Counted from the first letter of the stretch, positions 10,871-22,931 are shown. The stretch is DNA of 43,144 nucleotides from Cercozoa sp. M6MM (GCA_040357565.1 JBDODJ010000092.1); one strand, 5' to 3'. Made by a program: numbers and translations. The notes: a model not told the origin generated them from the sequence alone.

Positions 10871-12141
10871 TTACTCCTCGCCAAAGGCGTCAATATCGCC
10901 TTCGTCCGCGCTGTTCATCGCTGTTTCAAGTGTGTCAGCAGAGCGATGGTAACATAGTGGGGAAATAAAGAAGTACGAATGCATGCATACCCAGGTAGTC
11001 GCCACCAAGTTCTTCCTCATCAGCCCCGACAAGGTAGTCCTCAGTTTCGACAGAAATGTCGCCCATGACAGTTTCGTCCTTCTCAGTTGTGGAAAATTTG
11101 AAAGAAGTTACAGTAATGACAAGACATACCTCCTCTTCGTCTTCGTCGCGCTCCCGAAGACGTTTGCGGGCCTAAACAACCATGGTGTGCGTGGCCACAA
11201 CCTAAACTACTGACAAAGATGCACCTCGCGCGATTTTCGTGCTGCAGATTTTTGGGCCCTCCTCTTCTCTCTGCACAGCGTACACTCGACACTCGACATT
11301 CACGTATGTCGTAAAATCATGTCGGAACACACCGATCCAAGTGACGTTGAATCTTTTCTTCGTGCTCCAGACGTCTCTCGGCCACCTATCGAGGGCATCC
11401 ATAGCGCCTCCAAGAAAGCTCAACCTTGGGACAGAATTGTACGTGACTTTGCACGCGGCTATCATCCACTGTGGTCAACAGCTCGAGCGGCACCTACATA
11501 CACAAGGCACATGTGATTGACCACAATATACGGGAACGACCAACCTCGCTCGCCTCAAAGCACGTGTCGGACACCATAGATGAGAACAACGGCGCTGTCG
11601 ACACGCCGGTACCCGACTAGGCATACAGAGAACAGTACCAGCAAAATATATTTCTGTGGCACACACAACGTACGCTGGTGTGCAAAGCCGTAGCCGACGG
11701 TTCCTGTAGTCGGTCGAGAGCTGAACTGCGCCACAAGGTCATTTAAAAAAACTATCGACAGCCTTGCACAACAAGTTTAATACCGCCGAGAAACGCAAAA
11801 ACCGCTTCGAGGATGGTTCTCCACAACCTGAAAGCAAAGAACCCAACGTGCAGATTGTGCAAAAAGTAGCGAAAAACTGTACATGAGTGAGAGCAAAAAC
11901 TGCAGCGTCGTCGAACGCACGCGGTTGGGCCACACGCGGGACACACAACAAGTCGTGCTCCTGCGGCACAAATGCACACGTCAAAATATCACACGAAACA
12001 CAAACACAGGCACGGCACAGTGTAGATCTTCGTTGGCTCAATCACTCGTAGGCTGTGGTCGATCTGCACTTCGCTTTCGCCCATGGCACGTGGTTTAACT
12101 CGCGCGCGCGGCTTGCGTTTCGGGGGCATTCTTCTGCCCAT
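10871..12141 (-). CDS. Unrecognised nuclear-type protein: basic N terminus, coiled coil, acidic C terminus
   Basis: Nine or so exons join in phase to about 220 codons. ATG at 12141 (second in-frame ATG at 12129) gives MGRRMPPKRKPRARVKPRA, a basic nuclear-localisation-like start. Next come EVQIDHSLRVIEPTKIY and a Ser/Thr-rich middle with VSTAPLFSSMVSDTCFE. A charged helix follows: VAERRLEHEEKIQRHLD, then REKRRAQKSAARKSREARKR. It ends with an acidic tail containing ETEDYLVGADEEELGGDYL and DIDAFGEE, with TAA at 10871-10873. The clean phasing through all junctions (for example the exon at about 11330-11380 flanked by GATAG and GTGTGT) argues that it is real. The acidic tail loosely recalls RNA polymerase III subunit RPC7/RPC31, but nothing else does. 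No function is assigned. Confidence 0.65.
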
Positions 12142-12527
12142 TTTCAATATGAATCCGCGCAAGAAAAAACACATAAGAGCGTATGGTGAAACGCACAGAC
12201 TTCGTTGTAAGCCACACCGCTATCCGCTTACTGTCTTGGGCACGGGTGTGCCGTGTTGTCGCGTGCGTCTAGCAGCGCAGTTCAATCGATGATTGTTGTT
12301 AACGGAGCGATAGTATCTGCTGCAATTTTTGGGGCGAACTATCTTTTGATCTTAAAAAGTTCAGCATTGTGTTCATACAGATTTAAATGCTTTTCAAGGC
12401 TTATAATCGCAGTAAATGCGATATAAACCTTGGTAGGGTACTGTACAGGTTTGGGGCATTGCCGGACAACCCATTTTGTGCAATCAAGTGTATCAATACC
12501 GTACGTATAGATGATAGCTAATACATC
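12142..12527. promoter_or_regulatory. Divergent intergenic region with a TACTGTACAG motif
   Basis: About 390 bases between the start of the minus-strand coiled-coil gene and the candidate plus-strand gene at 12528. It is AT-richer than its surroundings. TACTGTACAG lies at 12439-12448, a ten-base match to the palindrome seen elsewhere, and CTGTACAGTA lies at 12555-12564. No other gene is seen. Confidence 0.5.
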
Positions 12528-12822
12528 ATGATATCGATACGTATACTCTGTACTCTGTACAGTAATCGTTCGCTTGGCGCTAAGTCAACTCGGTGCGATC
12601 GGCTTTGCCTTTATTTGGACTGTGACTGGACTCGGCGTCGGACTCTGCGCTGCTTACGTTCATGGTATGCTCAGTTGGGTGACGGTGATACTCGTCGTAG
12701 TCGGCCTGTCGGTCATGCGAGCGAATGATTTCGCTCAGCTCCGACCGCCTCTGCGTGTCGACGAACAAAACCTGTCGCCTACATTTATGTTCCACGCATT
12801 TTCAGTGGCAATACGCAACTGA
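12528..12822 (+). CDS. Possible small membrane protein with two hydrophobic segments
   Basis: The main exon encodes RLALSQLGAIGFAFIWTVTG, continues as LGVGLCAAYVHG, and has a second hydrophobic run WVTVILVVVGLSVM. The soluble tail ends FHAFSVAIRN with TGA at 12820-12822. An ATG at 12528 (MISI) joins it in phase if a 22-base GT-AG intron (12541-12562) is removed. That is unusually short, and the candidate intron overlaps a CTGTACAGTA motif, so an undetected upstream exon is equally possible. The stop lies 18 bases from the end of the convergent DHHC gene. No family is recognised. Confidence 0.4.
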
Positions 12823-12839
12823 AAGGATTGGAAACTGAG

Positions 12840-13110
12840 TTACATGTTGTGCCTCCAGCCATGTATCGTCCGCACAGGCAATCGCCGAATGTCCTCGTTC
12901 GTGGTAACACCGCGCCGTATCAGCGACATGTGGTAGGCACACAGGCCAACAACCATACAGGAGCACAAAAGAGCGACCACCAGCACAATGGTTGACACTG
13001 GATTTTCGCCTGCAGCGTCAAAGAAGCGACTCAGCCAGCCATCTGGATCGTCACTCTGCGATGCTTCAGTTGCCTGCAATAAACCAAGACACCAAGTACA
13101 CAACTCACGA

Positions 13111-13149
<39 letters not shown>

Positions 13150-14046
13150 TGTATGCGTGTGTGTATGTGTGCTACGATACGAGCTGCACAATGCAGCACA
13201 CCGTGGCAAACAACGTCAAAAGAGCACATGTTGACTACAGGGCACTTGCATTCCACCAGAAAAAACAAAAGGCGCTGGAATACAGTACCACGAAGGACAC
13301 AAAGTAGCCATAGTTCCTCAGCCCAACGCATGTTCCAACCCAGGGACTAGAGTATATTTTAGTATGCGCACACACATGCGCTTGTGCAAAGGTACCAGTG
13401 GTGGTCGAGTTGGCGTACGCAGCCTCCGCACAACGAGCAGTGCTTGCTACGCTCGGGCTTGACGACGCCGCACTTTGCATTATACACCCACACATTGCAA
13501 CATACAGTGCTGTCCACGTAGACACCGACATACAGTGCTGCACAGGCGCTCCGTCGGGTTGCGCTGCTCTACATTACCGACACTTCGCAGCACTTGTGGC
13601 AGCACAAAGCCCGGGTCGCTGAAGGAGGTGAGAAACAGAAAGGCGTTCGACAGCAGTTGAAGCATGATGCCCAAAACGAGGAGTGCTAAAACATATGGCA
13701 CATACAGCACACAGAACTACTTTGCTTTACGTGTGTTTTCATACAGAGGTGAATGCGCCACGTCACAAAGATAGCCAAGCAGGTGCAGGCTCCGTTTAAT
13801 AGCACAAAGGTAAAACTACACGTTTTACCAACATTGATACGTACCCGCGCACAGAGTAGGATATTTCAGCAAGTACCATGCGCATGAGAAATCTGGGCCG
13901 ACAATTAAGACGCGTCCAAAAACAACGACAAAACGAGCCTTCCCAGGCCACAGTCGGTTTACTGCACGCGAAAATAAGTGTTCGAGCGAGTTCCTTTCAG
14001 TAAAGTCCAACGCAAAAACCAAATAAAGACCTGTTGCAACATCCAT
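12840..14046 (-). CDS. DHHC-type protein S-acyltransferase (palmitoyltransferase)
   Basis: Integral membrane enzyme that transfers palmitate to protein cysteines. ATG at 14046 gives MDVAT, joined across an intron to NRLWPGKARFVVVFGRVLIV and GPDFSCAW, an N terminus like plant DHHC proteins. Hydrophobic segments follow (LLNGACTCLAIFVTW; LLVLGIMLQLLSNAFLFLTS) and the conserved FSDPGFVLP. The catalytic cysteine-rich domain reads KPERSKHCSLCGGCVRQLDH, then HC, and after an intron PWVGTCVGLRNYGYF. Two further membrane segments (FVSFVVLYSSAFCFFWW; IVLVVALLCSCMVVGLCAY) and the TTNE motif complete the family pattern. The stop is TAA at 12840-12842. One intron contains a TG tract on the plus strand (13110-13172), CA in sense orientation. 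The specific substrate is unknown. Confidence 0.93.
13110..13172. repeat. TG repeat in a DHHC-gene intron
   Basis: TG/TATG tract on the plus strand, between the third and fourth membrane-segment exons of the minus-strand DHHC gene. It is one of the minority tracts that are CA in the sense strand. Confidence 0.9.
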
Positions 14047-14380
14047 GCCTTTTGCATCGGAACCTAACGCTATAGTACGAATGTGAGGTTTTTTGGCCAG
14101 TACTTAGTCCATTCTGACGGTCCTCGTGCCTCGGCATTGTATGTCCCGGCTCAAATCCGTTGGCCTTGGCTCTAAATTCGCGAGTCTGAGCCAAAAATGC
14201 GAACTTGCTGTACAGCGCTGTCCTGTACTGCTCAGTCTGTACTGTGTACAGTATCGTCTCAATCTGCTGCTTCCATACAGTAAACACGTACAGTAGCCGA
14301 TAACTCCGACTTGTTCAAGACTCGCCCAGCTCGCCTGTCAAGCTACGTGGGTGTGTGTTAATACCACAGTTACGTGTTAA
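14047..14380. promoter_or_regulatory. Divergent promoter region between the DHHC and FHA genes
   Basis: About 330 bases between two divergent starts. It contains TACTGTGTACAGTA (14240-14253), a split version of the TACTGTACAGTA palindrome, and nearby half-sites CATACAGTA and GTACAGTAG (14275-14296). No gene is seen inside. Confidence 0.5.
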
Positions 14381-15470
14381 ATGAATCATAAAAAGCGAAA
14401 ACCCAGCGACTTCGAGCCAGTTGAGGTGCGCGCTCTTTTGTTAATGTAGTTCTGATGCGTAGTTTCGCTTCAGAAAAGAAAAGAATCACTACGATGCGTC
14501 GTGGGTGCGACCACAGTGCGTGTCATATTACAAAGGTGCTAGCTCTGTTGTACATGCCGGTTCCTTGTCTTGATATGTGGCGTGGATTACGTTGTTTGTG
14601 GTCTCGCCAGACTTGTGCCAAATTCAACGATAGTGGAGAAGGAGATTCTTATCGATAGGACGCGTGCTGTTATTTTCCAGTCCATACTTAGCGTTGAGCG
14701 GTGTCGAATGGCTTAACTGTCTGTTGCATGCAGCTTTCTTGCTTGGGCGGCACTCCGACTGCGATTTTGCCTTTGTGGTACGAACTATACATACAGTACA
14801 ATCGAGAAAACTTCGCCTGTTGATGGGCGCACGTTGTCAGGGCATATCGAGTGTGTCTACCCTGCACTGCGTGATTGAGTGTGCTACCTCTGACACGTCC
14901 TTTCTGCCTCGCATTGCACTCAAAGATAACTGCTCACTCAATGGCGTCTTTCACAACGATGTATCGATATTTTTGAAGCTACCCAACGATTCTTCCGTGT
15001 CTTACATATTTAATATCTTCAAACAGGTTCGTGTCTCGACTGCTGTGCTGCAGCAGGGTGACATTATCACTCTCGCTGGAGGCAAGGGCACGTACGTTTT
15101 TTAAATAAACTGGTGTTCTTTAAGTCGTTCCTCTATCAAGGTTTCCTGTAATTTTTAGACCAGGCAAGCAGAAAAATGCGATCGTATTTTTGCTTCTTTA
15201 CATTCTATACAAAGGTAAGGCGGGAACCGCCGGTATGCATACTCACATTTTCAGCCGCTGGGCACCCGGTTCGAACAACCGTCTAGTCGGCTTCGTTTGC
15301 GCGTACTGTTCCGTGCGGACGCGCTGAAGGTTGACCCTGTCGTTCCTTACTCGGATAATGTCATTGCGATTCCAAGCGGCAGCAGTACCACGTTGCAATT
15401 CAGTGACAAAATGGATGACAAGCCAGAGGACTCCGATACCGCCAATGATAGCATCATTGACCTTACATAA
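14381..15470 (+). CDS. Small FHA-domain protein
   Basis: Forkhead-associated domains bind phosphothreonine peptides. ATG at 14381 gives MNHKKRKPSDFEPVE. Later exons encode RLVPNSTIVEKEILI, then FLLGRHSDCDFAFV, GISSVSTLHCVIE, IALKDNCSLNGVFHNDV and LQQGDIITLAGGKGT, which follow the FHA core (GR, SxxH, NG) in order. A final exon, reached through an acceptor AAGCAG near 15173, reads PLGTRFEQPSSRLRLRVLF and ends DTANDSIIDLT with TAA at 15468-15470. The junction just before FLLGRH is not resolved. About 230 codons; no second domain is seen. A basic start suggests a nuclear protein, but the partner is unknown. Confidence 0.8.
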
Positions 15471-15617
15471 CTTCTCCTCCGTTCCGGCGTCCGTTGGAAT
15501 GCGTTCAGTTGGAATGCGTTCAGTTCGGGTCAGTTGGAACCAAACTCATACTGATCGTTGGTTTTACAATTTGTTGGGCGGTCACTTGGTTGGCGTTTTC
15601 TAAAACAGAATTCAGGT
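15471..15617. other. Convergent intergenic stretch with a short tandem repeat
   Basis: Between the FHA gene stop and the stop of the next minus-strand gene. A 15-base unit GTTGGAATGCGTTCA is repeated in tandem near 15493-15522, followed by a related GTTCGGGTCAGTTGGAA. Confidence 0.6.
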
Positions 15618-15953
15618 TTACAAGGAAAAGAGCCTAGTACATGTGTCTAGAATTTTTTCCAAAACCGCACACAATATCGCATGCATCTTCGTAAATCTGT
15701 CCTGGGACTTCGCCTGCTCCGCCTGCAGGGTTTCCTCTTGTCTTCGCTCTTGCTTCGCTTTCTCTTCCACCGGATCGGAAGTAGCGCTTTTCATCCAGTC
15801 GCTGAGCTTATCTTGTCGCAACCGTCTTCGGTAGTGACACGTCGCTTTTTGGGTATGTAGTATATAATTGAGTAACTGAAGAAATTAAAGGTGAACACGC
15901 GCACAATCGACTCGGAGCGGAGCGGGCCGGAACTCGGCCACCATCTCACTCAT
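15618..15953 (-). CDS. Small charged protein, unrecognised, about 100 codons
   Basis: ATG at 15953 gives MSEMVAEFRPAPLR. Removing a 38-base GT-AG intron (GTCGATTG to TTCTTCAG) leads in phase to LLNYILHTQKATCHYRRRLR, then QDKLSDWMKSATSDPVEEKA and a Gln/Glu/Lys-rich helix to KSQDRFTK. It ends MHAILCAVLEKILDTCTRLF with a stop at 15618-15620. The centre looks like a coiled-coil or amphipathic helix. The start is only 31 bases from the stop of the neuroguidin gene on the same strand, so it could also be read-through or a downstream gene with a very short spacer. No family is recognised. Confidence 0.45.
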
Positions 15954-15984
15954 ACGAGATCGGGTGTCAGTTGCATGCGCAGGT

Positions 15985-17740
15985 TTAACGACGACGTCGC
16001 TTTTTCTTGTTATTGGATTTCTTGCCCTTGTTGCGCGGTCGCTTACGTCGCTCCTGTGCCGCGAACTGCGAGAAGGCGTCTTCGCGTCGGGCGTCACTGC
16101 GGGCAGCCTGCATCTCCTCGCTCTCCACTCTCTGTGGCAGACACGGGCATGCAGACAGAAAAAGCCGCACGTGATGGACCAGACATACATCCTTCTGCGC
16201 AACAGTGCGGTGGATGCGCGACAAAGTGCGCATGTCGGCGTGGAAGTCAAATGCAGACTCCTGCACTTGTCTCTCACGTGCCGCCACACTATAGGCATGG
16301 TAAAATGACACACAAGACAAGGCATATTTGTGCGTAACAAGCATGTGGTACCGACGTCGGTGCTCGCGAGTCTCGGGCAAGCGCATCATCATGTTCTCCT
16401 CGAAGCGGTCTCTCTCATCAAAGTACTCGTTGTCCCTACACACAAACCGATCATAGCGAAAGCGTTCTTGATGTGCTGGCAGTGGTACTGCTTGGACGCG
16501 CCCGCAATGTGTAAACCGGTCGCCGAGTGCATTTCGGGTTCGTCTCCTGCACAAAGACAGCCAGAAGAATACAACATACGGTACATGTACAGTATTGAGC
16601 AGCCCTACCCATCTCGTTTCGCATCTCACGGACCTAAACAAACAAACAGAATACATAAAGTCACAAACATACTGCACAGCGAAGGGATGCTACCAACTCA
16701 GATCGCGCGAGCTGCTCTTCTTGTCGACGAAGTTTCTCGAGCTCTTTCTGTCGCCTCGCCTCTCGATCCAGCATCTCCGTGGCGCTGTGTGAGTTAGTGC
16801 GTCACACACAACAACACGAAAATGCCGTTGCTGCAAAAAATACCTGCGCTTGGGAGCGACATAAAGACCGCGCGCGTCAGTCTCCACAGCACTGCCGTCG
16901 CTCATGCGCATGCCAGCAAGCTCGGCATCGGCCTCCCCTTGCTCGTCGTTGCCCTCTTCTTCCTCTGTTCCGTCCGGAAACATAAATTCACACAGACACA
17001 GACACAGACACAGACACAGACACAGACACAGACACAGACACAGACACAGACACAGACACAGACACAGACACAGACACAGACACAAACACCATACACAGAC
17101 ACATCACAGACACAGACATAAGAGACACAAGTGCACACACACGTAAGTCACCTGAGTCGGACAAACTGAAGTTGGGTCGGGCCGTCAGAGCATCCGCATC
17201 CACTATAGGTGCAACATGAAAAACAATCCGAGAAAAGTGCATCCCAAAGGTACCCTTGGTGTCAACCTGGGCGGTGACGTCGCGCTGTGCAAGTGCCACC
17301 AGGGTGTCCACCTGCGAGCGTAGCGTGCGCTCCACTGGACGTAGTCGGCGCAGCATGAATCGCAGTTTCACCTGGACCACGCGGACACTCATGGACATAT
17401 TTGCTGCTCTGAGGATGACGGCGGCAAGTGTCATACCAAGTCGATGACGAGGTGCGATGCATCTTGCCCCTGTGCGCGTAGGGTGGCGAAACGCGCCAGA
17501 TGCCGAGTGTACTAGTGGCAGACATACCATCACACATTCACACATGGTGAAAACCAATGTCAAATGTACTGCAACAAGCAGTCTCAATTTGGCGCGCAGC
17601 AACGAAATGCCTTCGTTGAGTGGCACATCTGATGTGTCTTCCCGGATTCTGTCATGTGCCTGAGACAGAAAAACATACCTTTCTATACTTGCACAAACAG
17701 ACTGATAACCTTTTGAACAGCCGCGCGGACCAATTTAACC

Positions 17741-17793
<53 letters not shown>

Positions 17794-17908
17794 TGAATAA
17801 CCGGATCATGAACAGACAAAACGCTACCTGTTCGCGCAGCTGGCGCAGCAGCGCGAGCACATCGGCGCTCGATTCAAGATCAACCTCGACCAAAGAAACG
17901 GTGTTCAT
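15985..17908 (-). CDS. NGDN: Neuroguidin / Lcp5 family (SAS10/Utp3/C1D domain), SSU processome factor
   Basis: Family members bind the U3 snoRNP/SSU processome (yeast Lcp5); animal neuroguidin also binds eIF4E. ATG at 17908 gives MNTVSLVEVDLESSADVLAL then LRQLREQ. The next exons read DVPLNEGISLLRAKLRL, then LGMTLAAVILRAANMS and VKLRFMLRRLRPVERTLRSQ, matching the SAS10/C1D helical domain. Then come NFSLSDSG, an acidic stretch, ARGLYVAPKR, and a charged helix with REARRQKELEKLRRQEEQLA. The family-specific EMHSATGLHI and DERDRFEENMMMRLPETREH follow (compare NYEESMMVRL in neuroguidin), and the protein ends in a Lys/Arg tail with TAA at 15985-15987. Introns contain a CAGACA minisatellite and a TA tract. 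The TGTACAGTA near 16585 lies in an intron. Confidence 0.9.
16990..17083. repeat. CAGACA hexanucleotide repeat in the neuroguidin gene
   Basis: About fifteen near-perfect units of ACACAG. On the sense (minus) strand the unit is TGTGTC. It lies in the intron between the NFSLSDSG exon and the acidic exon beginning FPDGTEEEE. Confidence 0.95.
17744..17790. repeat. TA repeat in the first neuroguidin intron
   Basis: Pure TA tract of about 47 bases between the first coding exon and the exon encoding PLNEGISLL. Confidence 0.95.
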
Positions 17909-18276
17909 ACTTTCTGGTAGTAATTTAGGTAACAAGCACACCACCACACACGCAGGGGCCACCTCGCAAGTTGGCTCCAAGTTTTACTGTAGTTTAAAAA
18001 ATTGTAGCCTTTTGTCCAGTTTGTGCGCTCACCCCGACTTCGCATTCCTCGGTTGCGGGCGTCACGTGGTCGAAACGGGTATTCCGCAAGCAAAAAACGA
18101 CGGCATTGCTTGTGAAAGTCCTAGGATCTAACAAAAGGCAGCCTGGCGTCGTCTTGGCTTGCAAAATCGACACGATCAAAATCTGGTCTGTTGGTGGCCG
18201 TTGTTAGCGACGCGTCCAGCGGGTGCCAGCGCGTGTCAATAGTATTGGCTGCCTTTGTTTACGACGTGGGCCTTAA
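17909..18276. promoter_or_regulatory. Divergent promoter region between neuroguidin and lipin
   Basis: About 370 bases. TTACTGTAGTTTAAAAAAT (17984-18002) closely resembles TACTGTAGTTTGAAAAAT at 24757-24774, in another divergent region. No gene is seen inside. Confidence 0.45.
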
Positions 18277-19083
18277 ATGAGCGAAGTCATCCGAAGATGT
18301 GCGTTTCTTGAAACAGCAGAATCAACTACTTGTCAAAATCTTCTATCATTTGTTTTCCGCTCATTGTGACTTTTTGGTGCAGGGGTCCAGTCGGCCATCG
18401 AATTCAATCAGGTAACCTATCCTTTGCCTCCAAAATTTACTTCATACGCAATGCAATCATAAGTGGTTGTGCCTTGACAGGCGACGCTGTCGGGTGCCAT
18501 CGATGTCGTTGTTCTGCAAGATGCTCAGGTAGCCACAGCTATGCCGCTGTGTTTTGTGTGTATGTGTGTGTACATGTGGTACAATATTGCGAGTGTAGGG
18601 CAACCCGGTCTGCAGCACGCCGTTTCACGTACAGTTCGGTAAGCTGCTGCTGCTGCGTTCGAGTCAGCGCAAGGTGCATCTTGAAGTGAACGGAAAGGAG
18701 CTCGATGTTTCCATGCGACTAAATCGTCGTGGTCGGTACTTTTAGTCAACCTGTGCACCGTTCTTTTCTATTTTGCTGCACTGAGTTTCTCGTTTCGTCT
18801 TGCAGAGCAATGTTCGAGGTGCCTCCGGAGGAAGCATTGTCGCCATTTGCGACCGATCTCGAGCTCGGCACTGCCATGGATACGAACAAGGAAAACGACG
18901 CCAAGAACGACGAGGCTGCATTGGAAGCAGATGTGCTTAAAGATACTGAGACCGAGACGATGAAAGGAACGGAGCACGTGCATGCTGAGGAGGAAGCGAG
19001 CGCGACAGCGCCGGAGCAAGCACCGGAAGAAGAGGACGTACTGCCTGCCCACTTGATTTTGAGTGTCGCTGTGCTTACGTTTG

Positions 19084-19118
<35 letters not shown>

Positions 19119-19540
19119 GGCTTAACAGAGGTCGCTGATGCAGCTTTCGCTGTGTCGTTCACTCTTGACCAACGACGACCCGGTCAAAGATGCTGCTATT
19201 TTCGCAGAGCACCGTGTCTCCTGGGTACCATGGGCTGGGATGTGCATGCGGGTTGCAGTCTGTTGGTGTGTATTCCGCTTGCGTAGGAGGAATACGAAAG
19301 CGACCCGGACTTGTTGCACAAAAGCGAGGCCGTGATGCGTGTGCCTTCCAAAACGTACTTTGTCGTCTGTGAACCCATGCGATGCATGCCTGTGACTCCT
19401 GTGCCGGTAGGACTGAGGGCGAATGGGAAATGTACCCTGCCCGTGTGGCCGTGCATCTGCTTGCATCGCAGCTGCTGTTCAACCGCAGTCCCGATCACGA
19501 CGCGCTCGATGCGTACCGGTGCGCTTGCTTCACCATCGTA

Positions 19541-19585
<45 letters not shown>

Positions 19586-20735
19586 ATGTGTGCGCATGTG
19601 TGCGCATGTGTGTGCATGTGTGCGCATGTGTGCGCATGTGTGTGCATGTGTGTGCGTTGGTGTGCATGCGCATGTGTGTATGTAGTTACAAGGTGGAAAC
19701 GCGTCTCTTGGAGCGACGCAAGGAGGCGCCGCGTGGAGGCTGGTTTTCGTGGCTGCGCTCGCGACCTGTACAGAACCGCTGTTCTGTCCGTGTGGTCCCA
19801 CCTGTCTTGTATGAACTTATGTGAGCTAATGTATAGCAACCTGAGACATCTGTGTCAGGAAGTGCGCGCACATCACCCGTGCCTCCTAGGTACTCGTGCC
19901 TGTGTGCGTGTGCCTGTGACTATTATTGATGTGACTTATTGATATTAACACAGGTCGCCGAGTCGTGCATCACAGCGCTCACACGCACCCTCGCGTTCAG
20001 TCGATCTGTCACCTGTACGCTCTGTTTGGTTTTTGTACCACTGTCAAATCTCTGTTTTGCAGGAAAGCACACGACCGCCCCCTCTGGAGTTGCCGAAACG
20101 AAAGGAGAAGGTTTGTTGTGAGTGTTGGTGTACTTGTTGCAGAACAAGTGATATTCTGTTGTGCAGGACTCGGCTGGCATTGTTTCAGACATTGAATCCA
20201 CCGTCGCCAGCGAAGACAGATACACGTACCTTGTTTAGTTAACTGCCCGTACGTGTGATAACTTTATGTAGGCACACACCGCCGGCCAGCATCTTGCGAA
20301 AACTGAACTTACAGCCTGGTGAAATCTCTACCGATGTATGTGTGTATTTACACTATGATGTTAATGTCGTGACGTTGGTAGGCCGCAACTCGATTGTGTA
20401 CACGGTGTACTCCACCCTTCAGGTAGGGTCTGTCTGTGTGTTCATATTTGCACTTTGCTCATCTCGAGTTCATCTGTGTGCTTGTTATACAGGGTGTGCA
20501 AACTGTGGAAGCCGCTGTGTTTCTTTGGGGTACCTTCATTCGACTATGGAGTACTGTTGCTTAACCGTGTGCCTGTATGTGCTGTGCACAGAGCATGACG
20601 CGCGCATCATCATCAGCGATGTCGACGGAACTATCACACGCTCCGACGTGCTCGGGCAGATGTTGCCGCTTGTTGGCAATGACTGGTACGACACTTCCGT
20701 TGCTGTTTGTGCCTGCATCTGTAAGAGAGAGAGAG

Positions 20736-20786
<51 letters not shown>

Positions 20787-20974
20787 ATGTATTTTGTATG
20801 TGTGCGTGCTGCCCAAAGGGCGCATCCCGGTGTCTCGGAACTCTTCTCTCGGGTGGACCGCAACGGCTACCGCGTTCTGTACCTCAGCAGCCGGGCTATC
20901 GCTCAGAGCAGTATCACGCGCGAGTAACATCACTACTGCATGCTGCCTGTTCAGTGCTTATGAATACATTGGTG

Positions 20975-21023
<49 letters not shown>
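18277..21023 (+). CDS. LPIN: Lipin (phosphatidate phosphatase), 3' end lost in an assembly gap
   Basis: Mg-dependent enzyme that makes diacylglycerol from phosphatidate; acts on ER and nuclear membranes. The N-LIP domain is in exons from about 18382: [41 protein letters not shown] and [21 protein letters not shown] Glu-rich linker follows (about 18830-19050). The middle domain reads [20 protein letters not shown] and [17 protein letters not shown], then GGWFSWLRS. The catalytic LNS2 domain starts at about 20275 ([18 protein letters not shown]) and contains [20 protein letters not shown] with the DxDxT motif, then [20 protein letters not shown]. The rest of LNS2 (roughly 130-150 residues in the family) is absent because the sequence enters TG repeats and a 100-N gap. 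The 5' start at 18277 is uncertain; the first firm exon begins near 18384. Confidence 0.9.
19088..19115. repeat. TG repeat in a lipin intron
   Basis: Pure TG tract ending about 12 bases before the acceptor AACAG that precedes the lipin middle-domain exon. Confidence 0.9.
19544..19680. repeat. TG/TGCGCA repeat in a lipin intron
   Basis: TG tract grading into TGTGCGCA units and ending directly at a TAG acceptor (19682-19684). Confidence 0.9.
20725..20785. repeat. GA then TG repeat in a lipin intron
   Basis: Short GAGA run followed by a TG tract, between the DxDxT exon and the exon encoding [16 protein letters not shown]. Confidence 0.9.
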
Positions 21024-21123
21024 NNNNNNNNNNNNNNNNNNNNNNNNNNNNNNNNNNNNNNNNNNNNNNNNNNNNNNNNNNNNNNNNNNNNNNNNNNNNN
21101 NNNNNNNNNNNNNNNNNNNNNNN

Positions 21124-22458
<1,335 letters not shown>

Positions 22459-22931
22459 TACCGTTGCCGCCAGGTCGAGCTCCTAGTCAACTCGCTCTTC
22501 CTTTCGCCTCGGCGTTGATCGCGTGGAATTTACGATTACACACACACAAATTTAGTTTGATTTTGATTTATTGAGTGCACAACGCAAAGGAGGGGATAGT
22601 TGGTTAAGCGTAGTATCGTATGTCGACTGAGCAAGCCGGAGTGACTAGTATCTAAACTGAATATATCGGCATATAGTAATTTGATACTACTAGTCGGTAC
22701 GACGTACGTATTACCGTACCGTAACGACATAGTTGGTTTCTTAGTAGACTGAACTAACTAACTAGTGATCATGAATTCGACTGCGTTGATATCAGTAGGT
22801 ATGCATGCTCGTGCTGGCCGGATACGATACTATACATTCGCAACCAAACGCACGCCTTAACAGACGGGAACGGGAAGCAGCTAAAACTCGGCTGACCACT
22901 ATACACCTCGGCAGAGCACCATGATCGTCGG
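22459..22931. other. Convergent intergenic stretch with dispersed repeat copy 2
   Basis: About 470 bases between the stop of the LRMDA-like gene and the stop of the lipase. It holds the second copy of the dispersed sequence (22722-22766) and several GTAC/TACG-rich words near 22690-22725. No coding frame is supported. Confidence 0.6.
22722..22766. repeat. Dispersed repeat, copy 2
   Basis: TAACGACATAGTTGGTTTCT followed by TAGTAGACTGAACTAACTAA. It matches 8627-8671 over nearly its whole length with scattered substitutions. Confidence 0.6.

Noticed and set aside
11319..11516. Plus-strand 65-codon frame starting MSEHTDPSDVESFLRAP
   Set aside because: It lies antisense to phased exons of the minus-strand coiled-coil gene, and the minus reading joins its neighbours in frame. 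The shared MSEH with the gene at 389 is coincidental.
16985..17140. Possible CRISPR-like or satellite array in the CAGACA repeat
   Set aside because: Units are six bases with no spacers, in an intron of a eukaryotic gene; it is a simple minisatellite.
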